Below are positions 51,797-60,702 of a stretch of DNA of 64,000 nt, piece after piece. Every line of letters starts with the position of its first letter. Position 1 is the stretch's first letter. The stretch comes from Nonomuraea cypriaca. GTDB lineage: Bacteria; Actinomycetota; Actinomycetes; Streptosporangiales; Streptosporangiaceae. Below the pieces are notes generated by a model. The model worked only from the letters and a program-made list of their open reading frames with translations. It was not told the DNA's origin and ran no database searches. The translations under genes and the position numbers were made by a program. The stretch is taken from contig NZ_JADOGI010000004.1 in assembly GCF_015645445.1 (NCBI RefSeq), positions 1 through 64,000 of the forward strand, in the 5' to 3' direction.

Positions 51797-52141
51797 CTAC
51801 AACGTCTGCCCGAGCGTGGCGACGAGCTGGGCGATGCGCTGCTCATCGCGTCTGTAGTGGGTCCACTTGCCCACACGTGTGGCGCGTACCAAACCCGCCC
51901 GCTGCAGCTCGGCCATGTACGCCGACACCGTCGACTGCGCGAGCCCCACCTTGGCCTGGATGTGGCTCACGCACACCCCGACCTCCACCGGGTCGGCCAT
52001 CGCCCCCTCCAGCGAGAAGTGGCGCTCGGGCTCGCGTAACCACGACAGCAGCCGCAACCGCGTCGGGTTCGCCAGCGCACGCAACGCCTCAGTGAGGTCG
52101 GAATCGGTCATGCGTGCAGGTTCCGCCATGGACCAGAGCAT
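51797..52141 (-). CDS. ArsR-family transcriptional regulator
   Basis: Protein of 114 residues with a winged helix: ALRALANPTRLRLLSWL at the start, and VGLAQSTVSAYMAELQRAGLVRATRVGKWTHYRR as recognition helix and wing. ATG 52141 or the internal ATG 52109 may be used. No metal-binding Cys pair typical of ArsR/SmtB is present apart from a single Cys in VCVSHI. A perfect palindrome (52159-52172) just upstream suggests autorepression. Its partner gene is not evident. Confidence 0.9.
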   Translation of the reverse strand: MLWSMAEPARMTDSDLTEALRALANPTRLRLLSWLREPERHFSLEGAMADPVEVGVCVSHIQAKVGLAQSTVSAYMAELQRAGLVRATRVGKWTHYRRDEQRIAQLVATLGQTL

Positions 52142-52158
52142 AGGTCGTCATCGAAGAT

Positions 52159-52172
52159 TCGAAGTACTTCGA
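52159..52172. promoter_or_regulatory. ArsR operator candidate
   Basis: TCGAAGTACTTCGA is a perfect 14-bp palindrome 17 bp upstream of the ArsR start, with a further TCGAAGA half-site at 52151. It probably is the binding site of that regulator. Confidence 0.65.
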
Positions 52173-52233
52173 TATCAGTCAGTCGTACCTGAGAAGGACC
52201 GAACCATGATCGATCGGGGCGTCAGGACGCGCT

Positions 52234-52263
52234 GGGGCCGCCACCCGATGCGGTGGCGGCCCC
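52234..52263. terminator. Strong hairpin after the phosphoesterase gene
   Basis: GGGGCCGCCACC (52234-52245) and GGTGGCGGCCCC (52252-52263) form a perfect 12-bp stem with a 6-base loop, 34 bp beyond the stop at 52298 on the minus strand. No U tract follows, as is common in GC-rich actinomycetes. Confidence 0.7.
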
Positions 52264-52297
52264 AAAGGCCTCAACGGCCAAAACGGTGGGAAATTCG

Positions 52298-54178
52298 TTA
52301 CCGCTGTTCGACGACCTGGAAGCGCAGCTCGTCGGTGAACCTGCGGCCGTAGGAGTCGGTCGCGGTGACCTCGGCGCTGTGCTCGCCCGCGGCGAGGTCG
52401 GCGGGCAGCTCGAACCGCCAGAGGTGCATCGACCGGTCCGCGAGGCTGGCGTCGCTGAGCAACTGCTGTGCGGCGGCGTGCGGGTCGGACCACTCGGGCC
52501 CGACCAGCTGGTCCTCACCCCGGAGCTCCTGGGTGCGGGTGGCCTCGCGCTCCGGGTCGCCGTCGATCTTGACCTTGACCGTGGAGCCGGTGGAGCCCAT
52601 CCAGAAGTTGGTGGTGAGCCAGGTGCGCCCGGTCAGATCTTCGCGGTCCACGACGTTCGGGTCGCCCGGTTCCGGCGCCTCGCCCTGCTGGTCCTCGTTC
52701 CAGGCCTGCCGAGCGGCGTACCACTCGCGGTAGGCCGGGCTGTTGATGCCGAGCTGCGTCTGCACCTCGTCATCCTTGCCGGTCACCGTGTACCGCTCTT
52801 TGAACGAGTTGCCCTTGACGTCGAGGGTGAGCAGGCCGGGCATGCCGCCGTCGCGTCCGACCGCGACGGGGTAGCCGTCCTCGGTCAGCTCGCCCGAGTA
52901 CCAGTCGCCGGAGATCGCGCCCGCCGTGATGTGCGGGAACGGCAGCCCTTCGACGCCGAAGAGGTCGCGCCAGCCCTGGGCGAGGTCGCCGGTCTTCATG
53001 TTCTCGATCGAGTGGCTGTGCCCGGAGACGGCGACGGCCTTGCGGCCGTTCAGCAGGTCGTGCACCTCGCGGACCTGGTCGACGTTGTGGATCGGGCTGC
53101 CCTCGTCGGCCCAGTTCAGCAGGGAGATGTGGCTGGCGACCACGATGAGCTTGTCGCGGCCGACCTTGGCCAGGTCCCGCTCCAGCCACGCGAGCTGGTC
53201 GTCGCCGAGCCTGCCGTTGTACGCCGGCTTCTCCGCCGGGTCGTCGCACTGCGGCCGGCGGCCGTCCGCGTTGTCGACGTCGGGGGTGCACGGGTAGCGC
53301 ACCGTGTTCAGCGCCAGGACGTGCACGTCGCCGACGTCGTAGGAGTAGTACGCGGGTGCGAGCTGGGCGCGGAAGGTGTCGAACGAGTGCTCGGCGGTCT
53401 CGGCGTCGTAGTCGAGATCGTGGTTGCCGGGCAGGAACCGGGCCGGCCCGTTGGTCAGGCCCGTGAGCTCCTTCACGTCGGGGTAGAGCGACAGGTCGTC
53501 ACCGACGACGTCACCGATGAAGAGGGTGCCGCAGCCCTGGTAGTCGTGGCGTTGCGCGAGGTCGTTGATCGCGCCTTCGCGGGCGTACCCGACCTCCGTC
53601 TTGTTGTAGGGCTGCAGGTCGCCCGCGATCACGCAGTGCTGCTCCTGAGACTTGGCGGGGTTGCTCTGCACCAGGGGGAAGTTCACCGCGTCCGGGAGGG
53701 GCCCGGTGGGCTCGATGCCGCCGTAGCGCAGCTCGGGTGAGCCCTCGGGGAGGTGGTTGTAGTGGAACTGCGCGATGTTGGACGCGTCCACCGGCACCTG
53801 GTAGCCGGACGGCTGGGTGATGAACACCGTCATGTTGTCGTAGACGGGAAGCCGGTAGCGCCCGCGGGAGTCGGTGGTCACCACGTCACGCCCGTTGGAC
53901 ACGACGACGCCGCGCAGGCCGCGCTCGTTCCTGTCGTTGACGCTGTCACGGTCGCGGTCGACGAAGACGGTACCGGTCAGGACTGAGGGGTCGGCCGGGC
54001 CGTCCGTGGTGCGGACGACCTCGACCTGGCCGCGGTAGGCGGTCTCGTTCCAGGCGTCCGACGAGGGGCTCGCCACGGCGGCGGTGGCGGGGACGATCGC
54101 CGCGGCGGAGCCGGCGGCCAGGGCGGTCAAGGCGAGGGCGAGGCGGACTTTTGCGCGTGCTCGGGGGGAACTCAACAT
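52298..54178 (-). CDS. Secreted calcineurin-like phosphoesterase
   Basis: Protein of 626 residues with a signal peptide (VRLALALTALAAGSAAAIVPATAAVA). An N-terminal Cna-B/SdrD-like domain (FVDRDRDSVNDRNERGLRG; DSRGRYRLPVYD) precedes the metallophosphatase core: IAGDLQPY, LFIGDVVGDD, FLPGNHDLDYD, VVASHISLLN and VSGHSHS give all the metal ligands. A C-terminal MetallophosC beta domain ends the chain. It probably hydrolyses a phosphoester outside the cell, perhaps under phosphate limitation. Monocistronic. The Shine-Dalgarno signal (GGAGA) is about 11 bp from ATG 54178, rather far. Confidence 0.92.
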   Translation of the reverse strand: MLSSPRARAKVRLALALTALAAGSAAAIVPATAAVASPSSDAWNETAYRGQVEVVRTTDGPADPSVLTGTVFVDRDRDSVNDRNERGLRGVVVSNGRDVVTTDSRGRYRLPVYDNMTVFITQPSGYQVPVDASNIAQFHYNHLPEGSPELRYGGIEPTGPLPDAVNFPLVQSNPAKSQEQHCVIAGDLQPYNKTEVGYAREGAINDLAQRHDYQGCGTLFIGDVVGDDLSLYPDVKELTGLTNGPARFLPGNHDLDYDAETAEHSFDTFRAQLAPAYYSYDVGDVHVLALNTVRYPCTPDVDNADGRRPQCDDPAEKPAYNGRLGDDQLAWLERDLAKVGRDKLIVVASHISLLNWADEGSPIHNVDQVREVHDLLNGRKAVAVSGHSHSIENMKTGDLAQGWRDLFGVEGLPFPHITAGAISGDWYSGELTEDGYPVAVGRDGGMPGLLTLDVKGNSFKERYTVTGKDDEVQTQLGINSPAYREWYAARQAWNEDQQGEAPEPGDPNVVDREDLTGRTWLTTNFWMGSTGSTVKVKIDGDPEREATRTQELRGEDQLVGPEWSDPHAAAQQLLSDASLADRSMHLWRFELPADLAAGEHSAEVTATDSYGRRFTDELRFQVVEQR

Positions 54179-54500
54179 CAAGTATGTTCTCCATGAGTCG
54201 TTCGGCGCGGCCGTCGTGGCCAGCGGAACGATCTTTTCCGAGAGAGCTGAACGGCGGCCCCTGCGCGGGAGAACGTCAGCCGTATGGGGATCGGCCCGCC
54301 GGTGACCTGGCGCTCCGGATTCCGCGCGGCGCGCAGCGCCGGGCCAAGGCCGCTCTCGCAGTCGGTGGCGACAGCCGGGGCTCCGAGGCCGCCTCGCCTT
54401 CGCGGTCGGGAGGCTCTGATGCCGCCCTGCTTTCGCGGCAGGGGGCGCGTGTCCGCACCCCCCATAGACGACGTCGGGCGGTCGGCCTAGTGTACGGATC
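54179..54500. other. Intergenic stretch without recognisable gene
   Basis: Between the divergent phosphoesterase and GNAT genes. It has several open frames, but none has a ribosome-binding site with a protein-like composition; the middle is rich in CGGCC/GGCCG words. It presumably holds both promoters, which I cannot define. Confidence 0.5.
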
Positions 54501-54974
54501 ATGCCCGCCATCCGGGCCGCCTCGTCCGGGGACGTGGCGGCGATAGCCGCGCTGATGTCCCGGCGCCGTGAAAGGTACGAAGTTCACCAGCCGGTCTTCT
54601 GGCGCCGGACGGCCGACGCCGAGGCCCGCCACGCCGCCTTCCTCGCCACACTGGTGAGCGAGCCGAGCGCCATCTGCCGGGTGGCCGAACGAGAAGACCG
54701 TTTCGCCGGGTTCGCGATCGGTTCCCTCGTGCCCTCGCCCCCGGTGTACGACCCCGGCGGGCCGACGTGCACACTCGACGACTACGCGGTCGTGGACGAC
54801 CGTGACTGGACCACGATCGGCGTCGATCTGCTACGCGCCGTCACGGAGGAGGCCCGCCGGCAAGGCGCGGCCCAGGTCGTGGTGGTGTGCGGCCACGCGG
54901 ACGAGGCGAAACGCGACGCGCTTCGCCTGGCCGGCCTCTCGATCGCGTCCGAGTGGTGGACCACCCCGCTATGA
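54501..54974 (+). CDS. GNAT-family N-acetyltransferase
   Basis: Protein of 157 residues. IRAASSGDVAAIAALMSRRRERYE is the usual start of a GNAT fold, followed by FAGFAIGSLV, the core strand TLDDYAVVDDRDWTTIGVDLLRAVTEEARRQGAAQVVVVCG, which replaces the canonical RxxGxG/A acetyl-CoA loop by a looser version, and EWWTTPL at the end. Substrate unknown. Divergent from the phosphoesterase gene. Confidence 0.82.
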   Translation: MPAIRAASSGDVAAIAALMSRRRERYEVHQPVFWRRTADAEARHAAFLATLVSEPSAICRVAEREDRFAGFAIGSLVPSPPVYDPGGPTCTLDDYAVVDDRDWTTIGVDLLRAVTEEARRQGAAQVVVVCGHADEAKRDALRLAGLSIASEWWTTPL

Positions 54975-55029
54975 CGCGCTCTGGCTCCCGTCATTGACCT
55001 GCCGCGGGTCCGGCCATGCCGCTCTGCCC

Positions 55030-55269
55030 TTACCGCTCGCTTCGTGCCTGGCGTACGAACTCCGCGGTCTGCCCCGCATCGCTGCGCATGCCGTCGTCAC
55101 GCCCCTCGAACTGCGCGATGAGGTCGACGTTGCGGGAACGGCGCGCGTTCGCCACCAGCAGGCCCAGCACGTAGGCCTGTGCGGACCGCCCCTTGGCACG
55201 AGCCCGCGCCACATCTGCGAGTGCGTACCAACGGTGTACGAACTGTGCGCGGCGGGCGGCCTGGCTCAC
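55030..55269 (-). CDS. Small hypothetical protein
   Basis: A 79-residue reading frame from GTG 55269 with strong G/C third positions. The sequence (QFVHRWYALADVARARAKG, QAYVLGLLVANARRSRNVDL) is basic and helical and looks protein-like, but I do not recognise it. It has only a weak ribosome-binding site. It lies between the GNAT and S41 genes on the opposite strand. Confidence 0.4.
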   Translation of the reverse strand: MSQAARRAQFVHRWYALADVARARAKGRSAQAYVLGLLVANARRSRNVDLIAQFEGRDDGMRSDAGQTAEFVRQARSER

Positions 55270-55454
55270 ATTCGCCGGACGGTGAAGTCGGCGATGGGCG
55301 ATCGCGTCACCGAAAGCCCGTGGGTCCGGGTCGCCGAAGCCAAACGACCATGGGAGAGCCTCCTTGCGGGGCGCGCACGATAGCGGTGCCCCAGTCAGGT
55401 GTGCGCCAGAAACGGAAACGTCCCGGAAACACGCCTGCCGTGATGATACCGGCC

Positions 55455-56884
55455 ATGAAGATCACACAACGCATCCGGGGGATATCCGGGACGCGGCGCG
55501 GCGCCGTGGCGTCGGCCGGGGTGGCGAGCGCTCTGCTGCTCTCGGGCTGGGCCGTGCCGGCGTCGGGCCTCCCGCGAGCCAACCGGCCCAGGCAGCCGCC
55601 GTCCGGGCGGAGGCCTGTACCCCCGGGCGCCCGTCGCAGGAGCTCAAGCCCACTACGCCTGAGACGCTGAAGCAGGCCTACGACTGCATCCTCACCCGCT
55701 TCTACGCGGGCCCGGCAATGGACCACCGGGACCTGGTGGCCGCCGCCTTCGCCGCTTTCACCCAGGAGCTCCACCGGCGCGGCATGGACCAATCGGACGC
55801 CACCACGCCACCCATGAGCGGCGACCGCGACCGCGACTGGCAGGCGTTCATCGACGTCTACGAGCAGATAGAGGCGGACGCTGACACACAGCAGGGGCTC
55901 GCCGCGGCGGTGATGAACGGCATGGTCACGAGCCTCGACAGCAACCACACGAAGTGGGTGCGCCCTGAGCCGGGCGAGAAGGCAGGCGGACTCGGCATCA
56001 CGGTGTCGGGAGCGCGCAGGGAGAACCTCGACCCGGCCGCCACCGAGCCGCTGTTCGTGACCGACGTGGTCGAGAACAGCCCGGCTGCCAAGGAGGGCGT
56101 GCGTCCCGGCGACGTGATCGTCTCTGTCGACGGCGCGCCGCCCTTCCTCGGCGGGCTGCTTTCCACGGGCGTCATCAACCGGCTGAACGCTACCGACGGC
56201 GAGCCGGTACGGCTCAAGCTGAAGGAGCCGACGAGCGGACGCGAGCGTACGGTGTCGATCGAGCCTGGGCCTTTCGATCCGCCTTCGCTGGAGGCGTCGG
56301 CCAAGCGGTTGGACGGCGACATCGGCTACGTCGAACTCCCCGGGTTCTACCAGGGCTCGGCCGACGACACGCTGGCGGCGGTGCAACAGCTGCGTGAGGA
56401 CGAAGAACTCCGCGGACTGGTCCTGGACCTGCGAGGGAACACCGGCGGATCGCCCGAGGAGGTCGCCCGGCTGCTCGGCGCATTCGCCCACGACAGGATC
56501 ATCAACTACCACTGCGACGTCCACGACGAGTGCGTCCCCACGCGCACCGACGACAGCGTTCCCCTGCTCGGTCTCCCCCTCGTCGTGCTGGTCGACCGCG
56601 CCTGTGTCTCTGCCTGCGACGACTTCAGCGCCGCCGCCAAGTGGCATGACATCGCCCCGCTGGTTGGCACCCGGACTGCGGGCTGGGTGGCCGGCGCGGG
56701 AATCATGTACCCGCTGAACGACGGCAGCGCGCTGCAGCTGCCGTCACTCCACCACTTCGGCCCCAATCGGGAATTGATCAACACCATCGGCGTCCCCGCC
56801 GGCCACCAGGCCCCGATGACCCCCGCCGATCTGGCCGCAGGCCGTGATCCCGCCCTGGCCAAGGCGCTCACTCTGCTGAAATGA
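55455..56884 (+). pseudogene. S41-family protease with frameshifted signal peptide
   Basis: A signal peptide (MKITQRIRG ... ALLLSGWAVPASG) starts at ATG 55455, but the mature protein continues in another frame from about 55565 (PPASQPAQAAAVRAEACTPG). One base appears to be missing between 55555 and 55580. The remainder is intact: a PDZ domain (GGLGITVSG; SPAAKEGVRPGDVIVSVDG) and an S41 domain (GYVELPGFYQG; LRGLVLDLRGNTGG; VDRACVSACDDFSAAAK with the likely nucleophile Ser). At the position of the CtpA-type catalytic Lys there is Trp in TRTAGWVAG, as in the S41 subgroup common in actinomycetes. If the frameshift is a sequence error, this is a normal secreted protease. Confidence 0.75.
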
Positions 56885-56915
56885 GGGCCAGCGCCGCTTG
56901 CGTCGTGCTCCCGTG

Positions 56916-57839
56916 TCACGCGCCTGGCAGGTAGCCGATCAGCGGCGCATGGTCGGAGTACCCGTTCGGCGGGCCGCTGTCCGGCTCGTTCGCGGTGCGG
57001 TCCATGAGCGACTGGTCGGCGTCACAGGCGGTGAAACGCCTGCCCGTGCCGGCCTTGGTGGCGAAGATGTGGTCGCGCTTGCGGTAGACGTGCTTCCCGT
57101 TGCTCCAGGCGTGGTGGGTGGCCTCGTTGGGCTTCGCGCCGCTGGAGTCGCACTCCTCGTACGCGCCGGACAGCGGCCGCAGGTCCGTCGAGCCGGGGAA
57201 CAGGTTGAAGTCGCCGCCGAGCACCACGTCGAGGCCGCCTGCGGACACCGCGGTCTTGATGTTCCTGATCTGCTGAGGGCGGCGTGGGTCCGCGGGGTCG
57301 GCGAGCACGTGGGTGGTGCAGATGCGGGTGCCGGCCCAGTTCGCCGTGCGTACGCACAGCGTCGGCAGGGTCTGCTTGCTCTTTCCCGTGGTGTCGGAAG
57401 GCAGCGTCTGCGTGACCGTGGTCCCGGTGATCCGCGACTTGACCGCGATGCCGAGGCCGAGGTTGCCCGACAGCGAGCCACGGCAGTCGACGCGGCCGTC
57501 GGGGCGTGCGCCGTCGGCTCGGGCGAAGGACCAGTCGGGGCCGAGGGCCGCCTTCAACAGCTCCAGGTGGCTGTCGGAGGCAATGCCGCAAACCTCTTGG
57601 AGCAGCACCACGTTGGCCTGGTGCCGGGACACGAGGCCGGCGATCTGCTCCACCTTCTTGTCCGGTTCATTGCGGTACGGGCAGTAGCCGGCGTCGCCAC
57701 GTTGCCCGCCCGCCTCGCCGCAGATGTTCCATGAGATGACGCGGAGCTCCGACGCCGCAGCGGCGGCGGGCAGGGACAGAAGCGGCATGGCCAGCACCAC
57801 GGCCGCTGCCGCCCAAAGGGGTTTGGCTCGTTCGAACAT
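56916..57839 (-). CDS. Secreted endonuclease/exonuclease/phosphatase-family protein
   Basis: Protein of 307 residues with a signal peptide (WAAAAVVLAMPLLSLPAAAAA). EEP-fold motifs are in order: VISWNICGEAG, NVVLLQEVCG, GLGIAVKSRITG, VLGGDFNLFPGS, KRDHIFATKAG and GYSDHAPLIGYL, giving the metal-binding Asn/Glu, Asp-Phe-Asn and Ser-Asp-His catalytic set. It may be a secreted nuclease or a sphingomyelinase-like phosphodiesterase. ATG 57839 is chosen because it directly precedes the signal peptide. The stop faces the protease gene 31 bp away. Confidence 0.87.
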   Translation of the reverse strand: MFERAKPLWAAAAVVLAMPLLSLPAAAAASELRVISWNICGEAGGQRGDAGYCPYRNEPDKKVEQIAGLVSRHQANVVLLQEVCGIASDSHLELLKAALGPDWSFARADGARPDGRVDCRGSLSGNLGLGIAVKSRITGTTVTQTLPSDTTGKSKQTLPTLCVRTANWAGTRICTTHVLADPADPRRPQQIRNIKTAVSAGGLDVVLGGDFNLFPGSTDLRPLSGAYEECDSSGAKPNEATHHAWSNGKHVYRKRDHIFATKAGTGRRFTACDADQSLMDRTANEPDSGPPNGYSDHAPLIGYLPGA

Positions 57840-58262
57840 GGGGCCGCAGCGTAGAGAAGAGCGCTTTCGATTCGCTTTAGGCAGCAGGTCGGCGACGACG
57901 AAGTTGCCCATGGCCCGCTTGAGCCGGACCCATCACTTGGCTCAGGAAGCGGTCACGGCTGCGCTTCCTGAGCCGGTAGAGGGGGCGGGCGGCGCGCAAC
58001 ATGTCGGGAGACTTGGCCGGCAGCGCCGCTGGGGTGCCGCCCACCACGGCGTGCGTCAGCAGGGCGGCACGATAGAGAAGTACGGTTGCTATAAGTCCGC
58101 TTCAACATTCCCTCCTTGAGTGCCGCCACGGACAGGGCGGTAACGCTGAGGAAACACGATGTTCTGTTGTATCTCCTCCGAACGGCCAGAGCCGCTGCAC
58201 TCCAACGAGTCGCGCCGTCGGCGCTGGGGGACATCGCTCGGTTGCGTAAGAGGAGGCAGGTC
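57840..58262. other. Intergenic region between divergent EEP and serine-hydrolase genes
   Basis: No convincing gene. It contains a LacI-like 12-mer (57857-57868) close to the EEP start and an AGAGGAGG ribosome-binding site (58249-58256) for the downstream gene. Short open frames on both strands lack coding character. Confidence 0.5.
57857..57868. promoter_or_regulatory. Possible LacI-type operator
   Basis: AAGAGCGCTTTC, identical to the site at 42150-42161, 17 bp upstream of the EEP-family start codon. Position suits repression; the repressor is unknown. Confidence 0.3.
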
Positions 58263-59480
58263 ATGGAGTGGCAACGATCAGGGGCGTCCCGGCGGTCCGT
58301 GCTGGGCTTGATGGGAGCTGTGCCGGTCGCGGCGGCCGGTGCCGTCGTGGCGGGTTCCGGTCTCGCGTCGGCTGAGTCGTCCCGGCACGGCAGGGTTCCG
58401 AAGGCCATGCGGCCCGGTGGGGAGTATGACCGGTACGTCGCCGAGCGAGCCAGAGCTGATGAGTTCTCCGGCACCATTCTGGTGGCGTACGGCGGCAAGC
58501 CCGTGCTGGAACGGGCCTATGGCATGGCCGACAAGGAAAAGTCCCTTCGCAATCGGACGGACACACTCTTCATCCTCGGGTCCATCAACAAGTCCTTCAC
58601 CGCCACGGCGCTGTTGCAGCTGGTTCAGCAGGGCAAGGTGGACTTGAGGGCGAAGCTGGGCACCTACCTGGACGGGTTCCCGGCTGAGATCGCCGATACG
58701 GTGACCGTCCATCAGTTGCTGACCCACACGTCGGGCGTGGGCCGGTCACCGATCCAGATCGGGCCGCCTGATCCGGAGGAGCTGGCGTGGGACACGGTCG
58801 AGGAGGTGTGGGAGGGCACCTTGAAGATCATCCGTGCGCGGCCGTTGCAGTTCACTCCGGGCACGAAGTGGCAGTACAGCAATGACGGGTTCACCGTGCT
58901 CGGCGCCATCGTGGCCGAGGTGTCCGGGCAGAGCTACTACGACTACGTGCGTGAGAACGTGTTCGCTCCGGCCGGCATGAAGCGTACGGACTTCTACACC
59001 AGGCCGCAGGTGCTGGCCGCGGACGACATCGCCCACAGCTACGCGACCAGGAACCAGACCGGTGAGGGCGAGCGCTACGACTTCACGACGAGCGAGAGGT
59101 TCCAGTTCGTCGGCCTGCCCGCCGGCGGCGCCTTCTCCACCGCTGGAGAGCTGCTGAAGTTCGTGATGGCGTTGCGGGAGGACGGCACGCTGCTCAAGAA
59201 GGCGTTCGCCGAGCTGGCCACCAGTGGCAAGGCACCGGACGTGCCCTCCGATGAGGAGCCGGACCCGCTGCTGCAATGCACGCACTACGGCTACGGGTTC
59301 GCGACCAGCATCTTCAACTCCCAGCGCATTTTCGGCCACACCGGTGGTGGTCCGGGCACGGGCAACAGCTACAACGTCTATCCCGATCTGGACTGCGTGT
59401 CGGTGATCCTCGGCAATTACGACAGCGCGAAGGGCTCCAAGCCCATGCTCCGGATGGAACGTCGGCTCGTCACCAACTAG
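58263..59480 (+). CDS. Exported beta-lactamase-family serine hydrolase
   Basis: Protein of 405 residues with a twin-arginine signal (ASRRSVLGLMGAVPVAAAG). Class C-like motifs: LGSINKSFT provides SxxK (Ser nucleophile and Lys), YSNDGF the YxN motif, and FGHTGGGPG the third KTG-like box. LLTHTSGVG is typical of esterases and D-aminopeptidases of this family. ATG 58263 follows AGAGGAGG. It may be an esterase or D-alanyl carboxypeptidase-like enzyme; antibiotic resistance is not implied. Confidence 0.9.
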   Translation: MEWQRSGASRRSVLGLMGAVPVAAAGAVVAGSGLASAESSRHGRVPKAMRPGGEYDRYVAERARADEFSGTILVAYGGKPVLERAYGMADKEKSLRNRTDTLFILGSINKSFTATALLQLVQQGKVDLRAKLGTYLDGFPAEIADTVTVHQLLTHTSGVGRSPIQIGPPDPEELAWDTVEEVWEGTLKIIRARPLQFTPGTKWQYSNDGFTVLGAIVAEVSGQSYYDYVRENVFAPAGMKRTDFYTRPQVLAADDIAHSYATRNQTGEGERYDFTTSERFQFVGLPAGGAFSTAGELLKFVMALREDGTLLKKAFAELATSGKAPDVPSDEEPDPLLQCTHYGYGFATSIFNSQRIFGHTGGGPGTGNSYNVYPDLDCVSVILGNYDSAKGSKPMLRMERRLVTN

Positions 59481-59597
59481 AAGTCGTCGCAGCCGTCCTG
59501 TGACTTCGTCGGCGATGTCGTCCATCACGGATCTGCATGCTCCTGTGCAGGCCTCCATTTGGCATGCGGCGCCCGGCCGTCACGAGCCGACGTGTCC

Positions 59598-59626
59598 TTG
59601 ACAATATTCCAATCCATCTATATAGA
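59598..59626 (+). promoter_or_regulatory. Sigma-70-type promoter of the SRPBCC-ArsR operon
   Basis: TTGACA (59598-59603), 17 bp, then TATAGA (59621-59626): a near-consensus housekeeping promoter, unusually good for this GC-rich window. It is 87 bp upstream of ATG 59713. Confidence 0.75.
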
Positions 59627-59638
59627 TGTGTAGGAATA
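59605..59638. promoter_or_regulatory. 34-bp dyad operator overlapping the -10 box
   Basis: ATCTATATAGAT (59616-59627) is a perfect palindrome, and TATTCC (59605-59610) and GGAATA (59633-59638) are symmetric around the same centre. It covers the -10 box, so binding by the ArsR protein encoded in the operon would block transcription. Confidence 0.7.
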
Positions 59639-59712
59639 AAGGGTTGGCCGTGCGAGTCGGATTCGCGTTGTCGGGTCTCCTCGTGCCGGCATCGCCACGC
59701 AGGAGGGTCACG

Positions 59713-60210
59713 ATGCTCGGAACGTTGCACAAGACCGAAGACGGACGCTTCGCCCTGCGGTTCGAACGCCGCCTGAGCCACCCCCAAGCCAAGGTCTGGC
59801 GCGCGATCACCGAGACCGATCAGCTGCGTGTGTGGTTCGTCCAGATTCTCGACTACGACCGGACCCAATTCGGCCTCACGCCCGGTGCCAAGCTCGTCTT
59901 CTACTCCAAGGCCGAACACGGCGGGACGCTCACCGGCCACGGCGAGATCACGCGGGTCGATCCACCGCACCTGCTGGAATACACCTGGGACTCTGAGATC
60001 CTGCGCTGGGAGCTGGAGCCCGACGGCGACGCCGCCTGCCGGCTGGTCTTCACCGACATCTTCGACGACCGCGAGGCCGCGGCCCCGCTGGGCGCCGGCT
60101 GGCACGCCGGGATGGACGCGCTGGAGGAACTGCTGAACGGCCGCCGAACCGGCCCTTCGGCGGGACAGGACCTGCAGGCCACGTACGAGCGCGCTTTCGA
60201 CGCGGCATGA
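59713..60210 (+). CDS. SRPBCC-family (AHSA1-like) protein
   Basis: Protein of 165 residues with the START/AHSA1 helix-grip pattern: LRFERRLSHPQAKVWRAITETDQLRVWF, TLTGHGEITRVDPPHLLEYTW and LEELLNGRRTG. ATG 59713 lies 6 bp after AGGAGG. It overlaps the ArsR gene by 4 bp. Pairs of AHSA1-like and ArsR genes are common in actinomycetes; the ligand bound in the hydrophobic cavity is unknown. Confidence 0.9.
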   Translation: MLGTLHKTEDGRFALRFERRLSHPQAKVWRAITETDQLRVWFVQILDYDRTQFGLTPGAKLVFYSKAEHGGTLTGHGEITRVDPPHLLEYTWDSEILRWELEPDGDAACRLVFTDIFDDREAAAPLGAGWHAGMDALEELLNGRRTGPSAGQDLQATYERAFDAA

Positions 60211-60557
60211 AGACCGCCTTCGAGGTGCTTGCCGAGCCCAGGCGACGCGACATCCTCGACCTGCTGCGCGACGGTGAACGCATGGCCGGAGACCTGGTCG
60301 ACCGGCTGGCGCTCACCCAGCCGACGGTCTCCAAGCACCTCAAGGTGCTCCGCGAGGCTGGCCTGGTCGAGGTACGCAAAGAGGCCCAACGCCGGTGGTA
60401 CCGGTTGCGGCCGGAACCGCTGCTGGACATCGACACCTGGCTCACGCCATACCGGAGACTGTGGAGTGACCGGCTTGACGCGCTTGAACGCCATCTTGAC
60501 GCGTTGCCCGACGATGAAAAGAGTCGCGGCCGTAGCCCTCGACGGGCGACCCGCTAA
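60207..60557 (+). CDS. ArsR-family transcriptional regulator
   Basis: Protein of 116 residues. FEVLAEPRRRDILDLLRDGERMAGDLVDRLALTQPTVSKHLKVLREAGLVEV is a canonical ArsR winged helix without metal-binding Cys residues. The basic tail (SRGRSPRRATR) may help DNA binding. ATG overlaps the SRPBCC stop (ATGA). It probably binds the dyad at 59605-59638. Confidence 0.93.
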   Translation: MKTAFEVLAEPRRRDILDLLRDGERMAGDLVDRLALTQPTVSKHLKVLREAGLVEVRKEAQRRWYRLRPEPLLDIDTWLTPYRRLWSDRLDALERHLDALPDDEKSRGRSPRRATR

Positions 60558-60702
60558 CCGTTCGTCAGGGTAGGAGAGGACTGCCTGTTGTTCGCTCGCA
60601 GCGCGCGTCTCGCCGTCCCTCTGATGATGCGGCGATGAGTTTTGCGGCGTCTCGCGGTCTGACCGGGTGACGATACCGGCCACCGGAGAGAGAAGACACG
60701 TC

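Noticed and set aside
52206-52352. Short plus-strand frame after the ArsR palindrome
   Set aside because: It reads through the perfect hairpin at 52234-52263 and has an improbable Arg/Pro/Trp composition; no homologous pattern.
54284-54490. 68-codon plus-strand frame before the GNAT gene
   Set aside because: No ribosome-binding site, Arg/Ser/Pro-rich, with no recognisable pattern.
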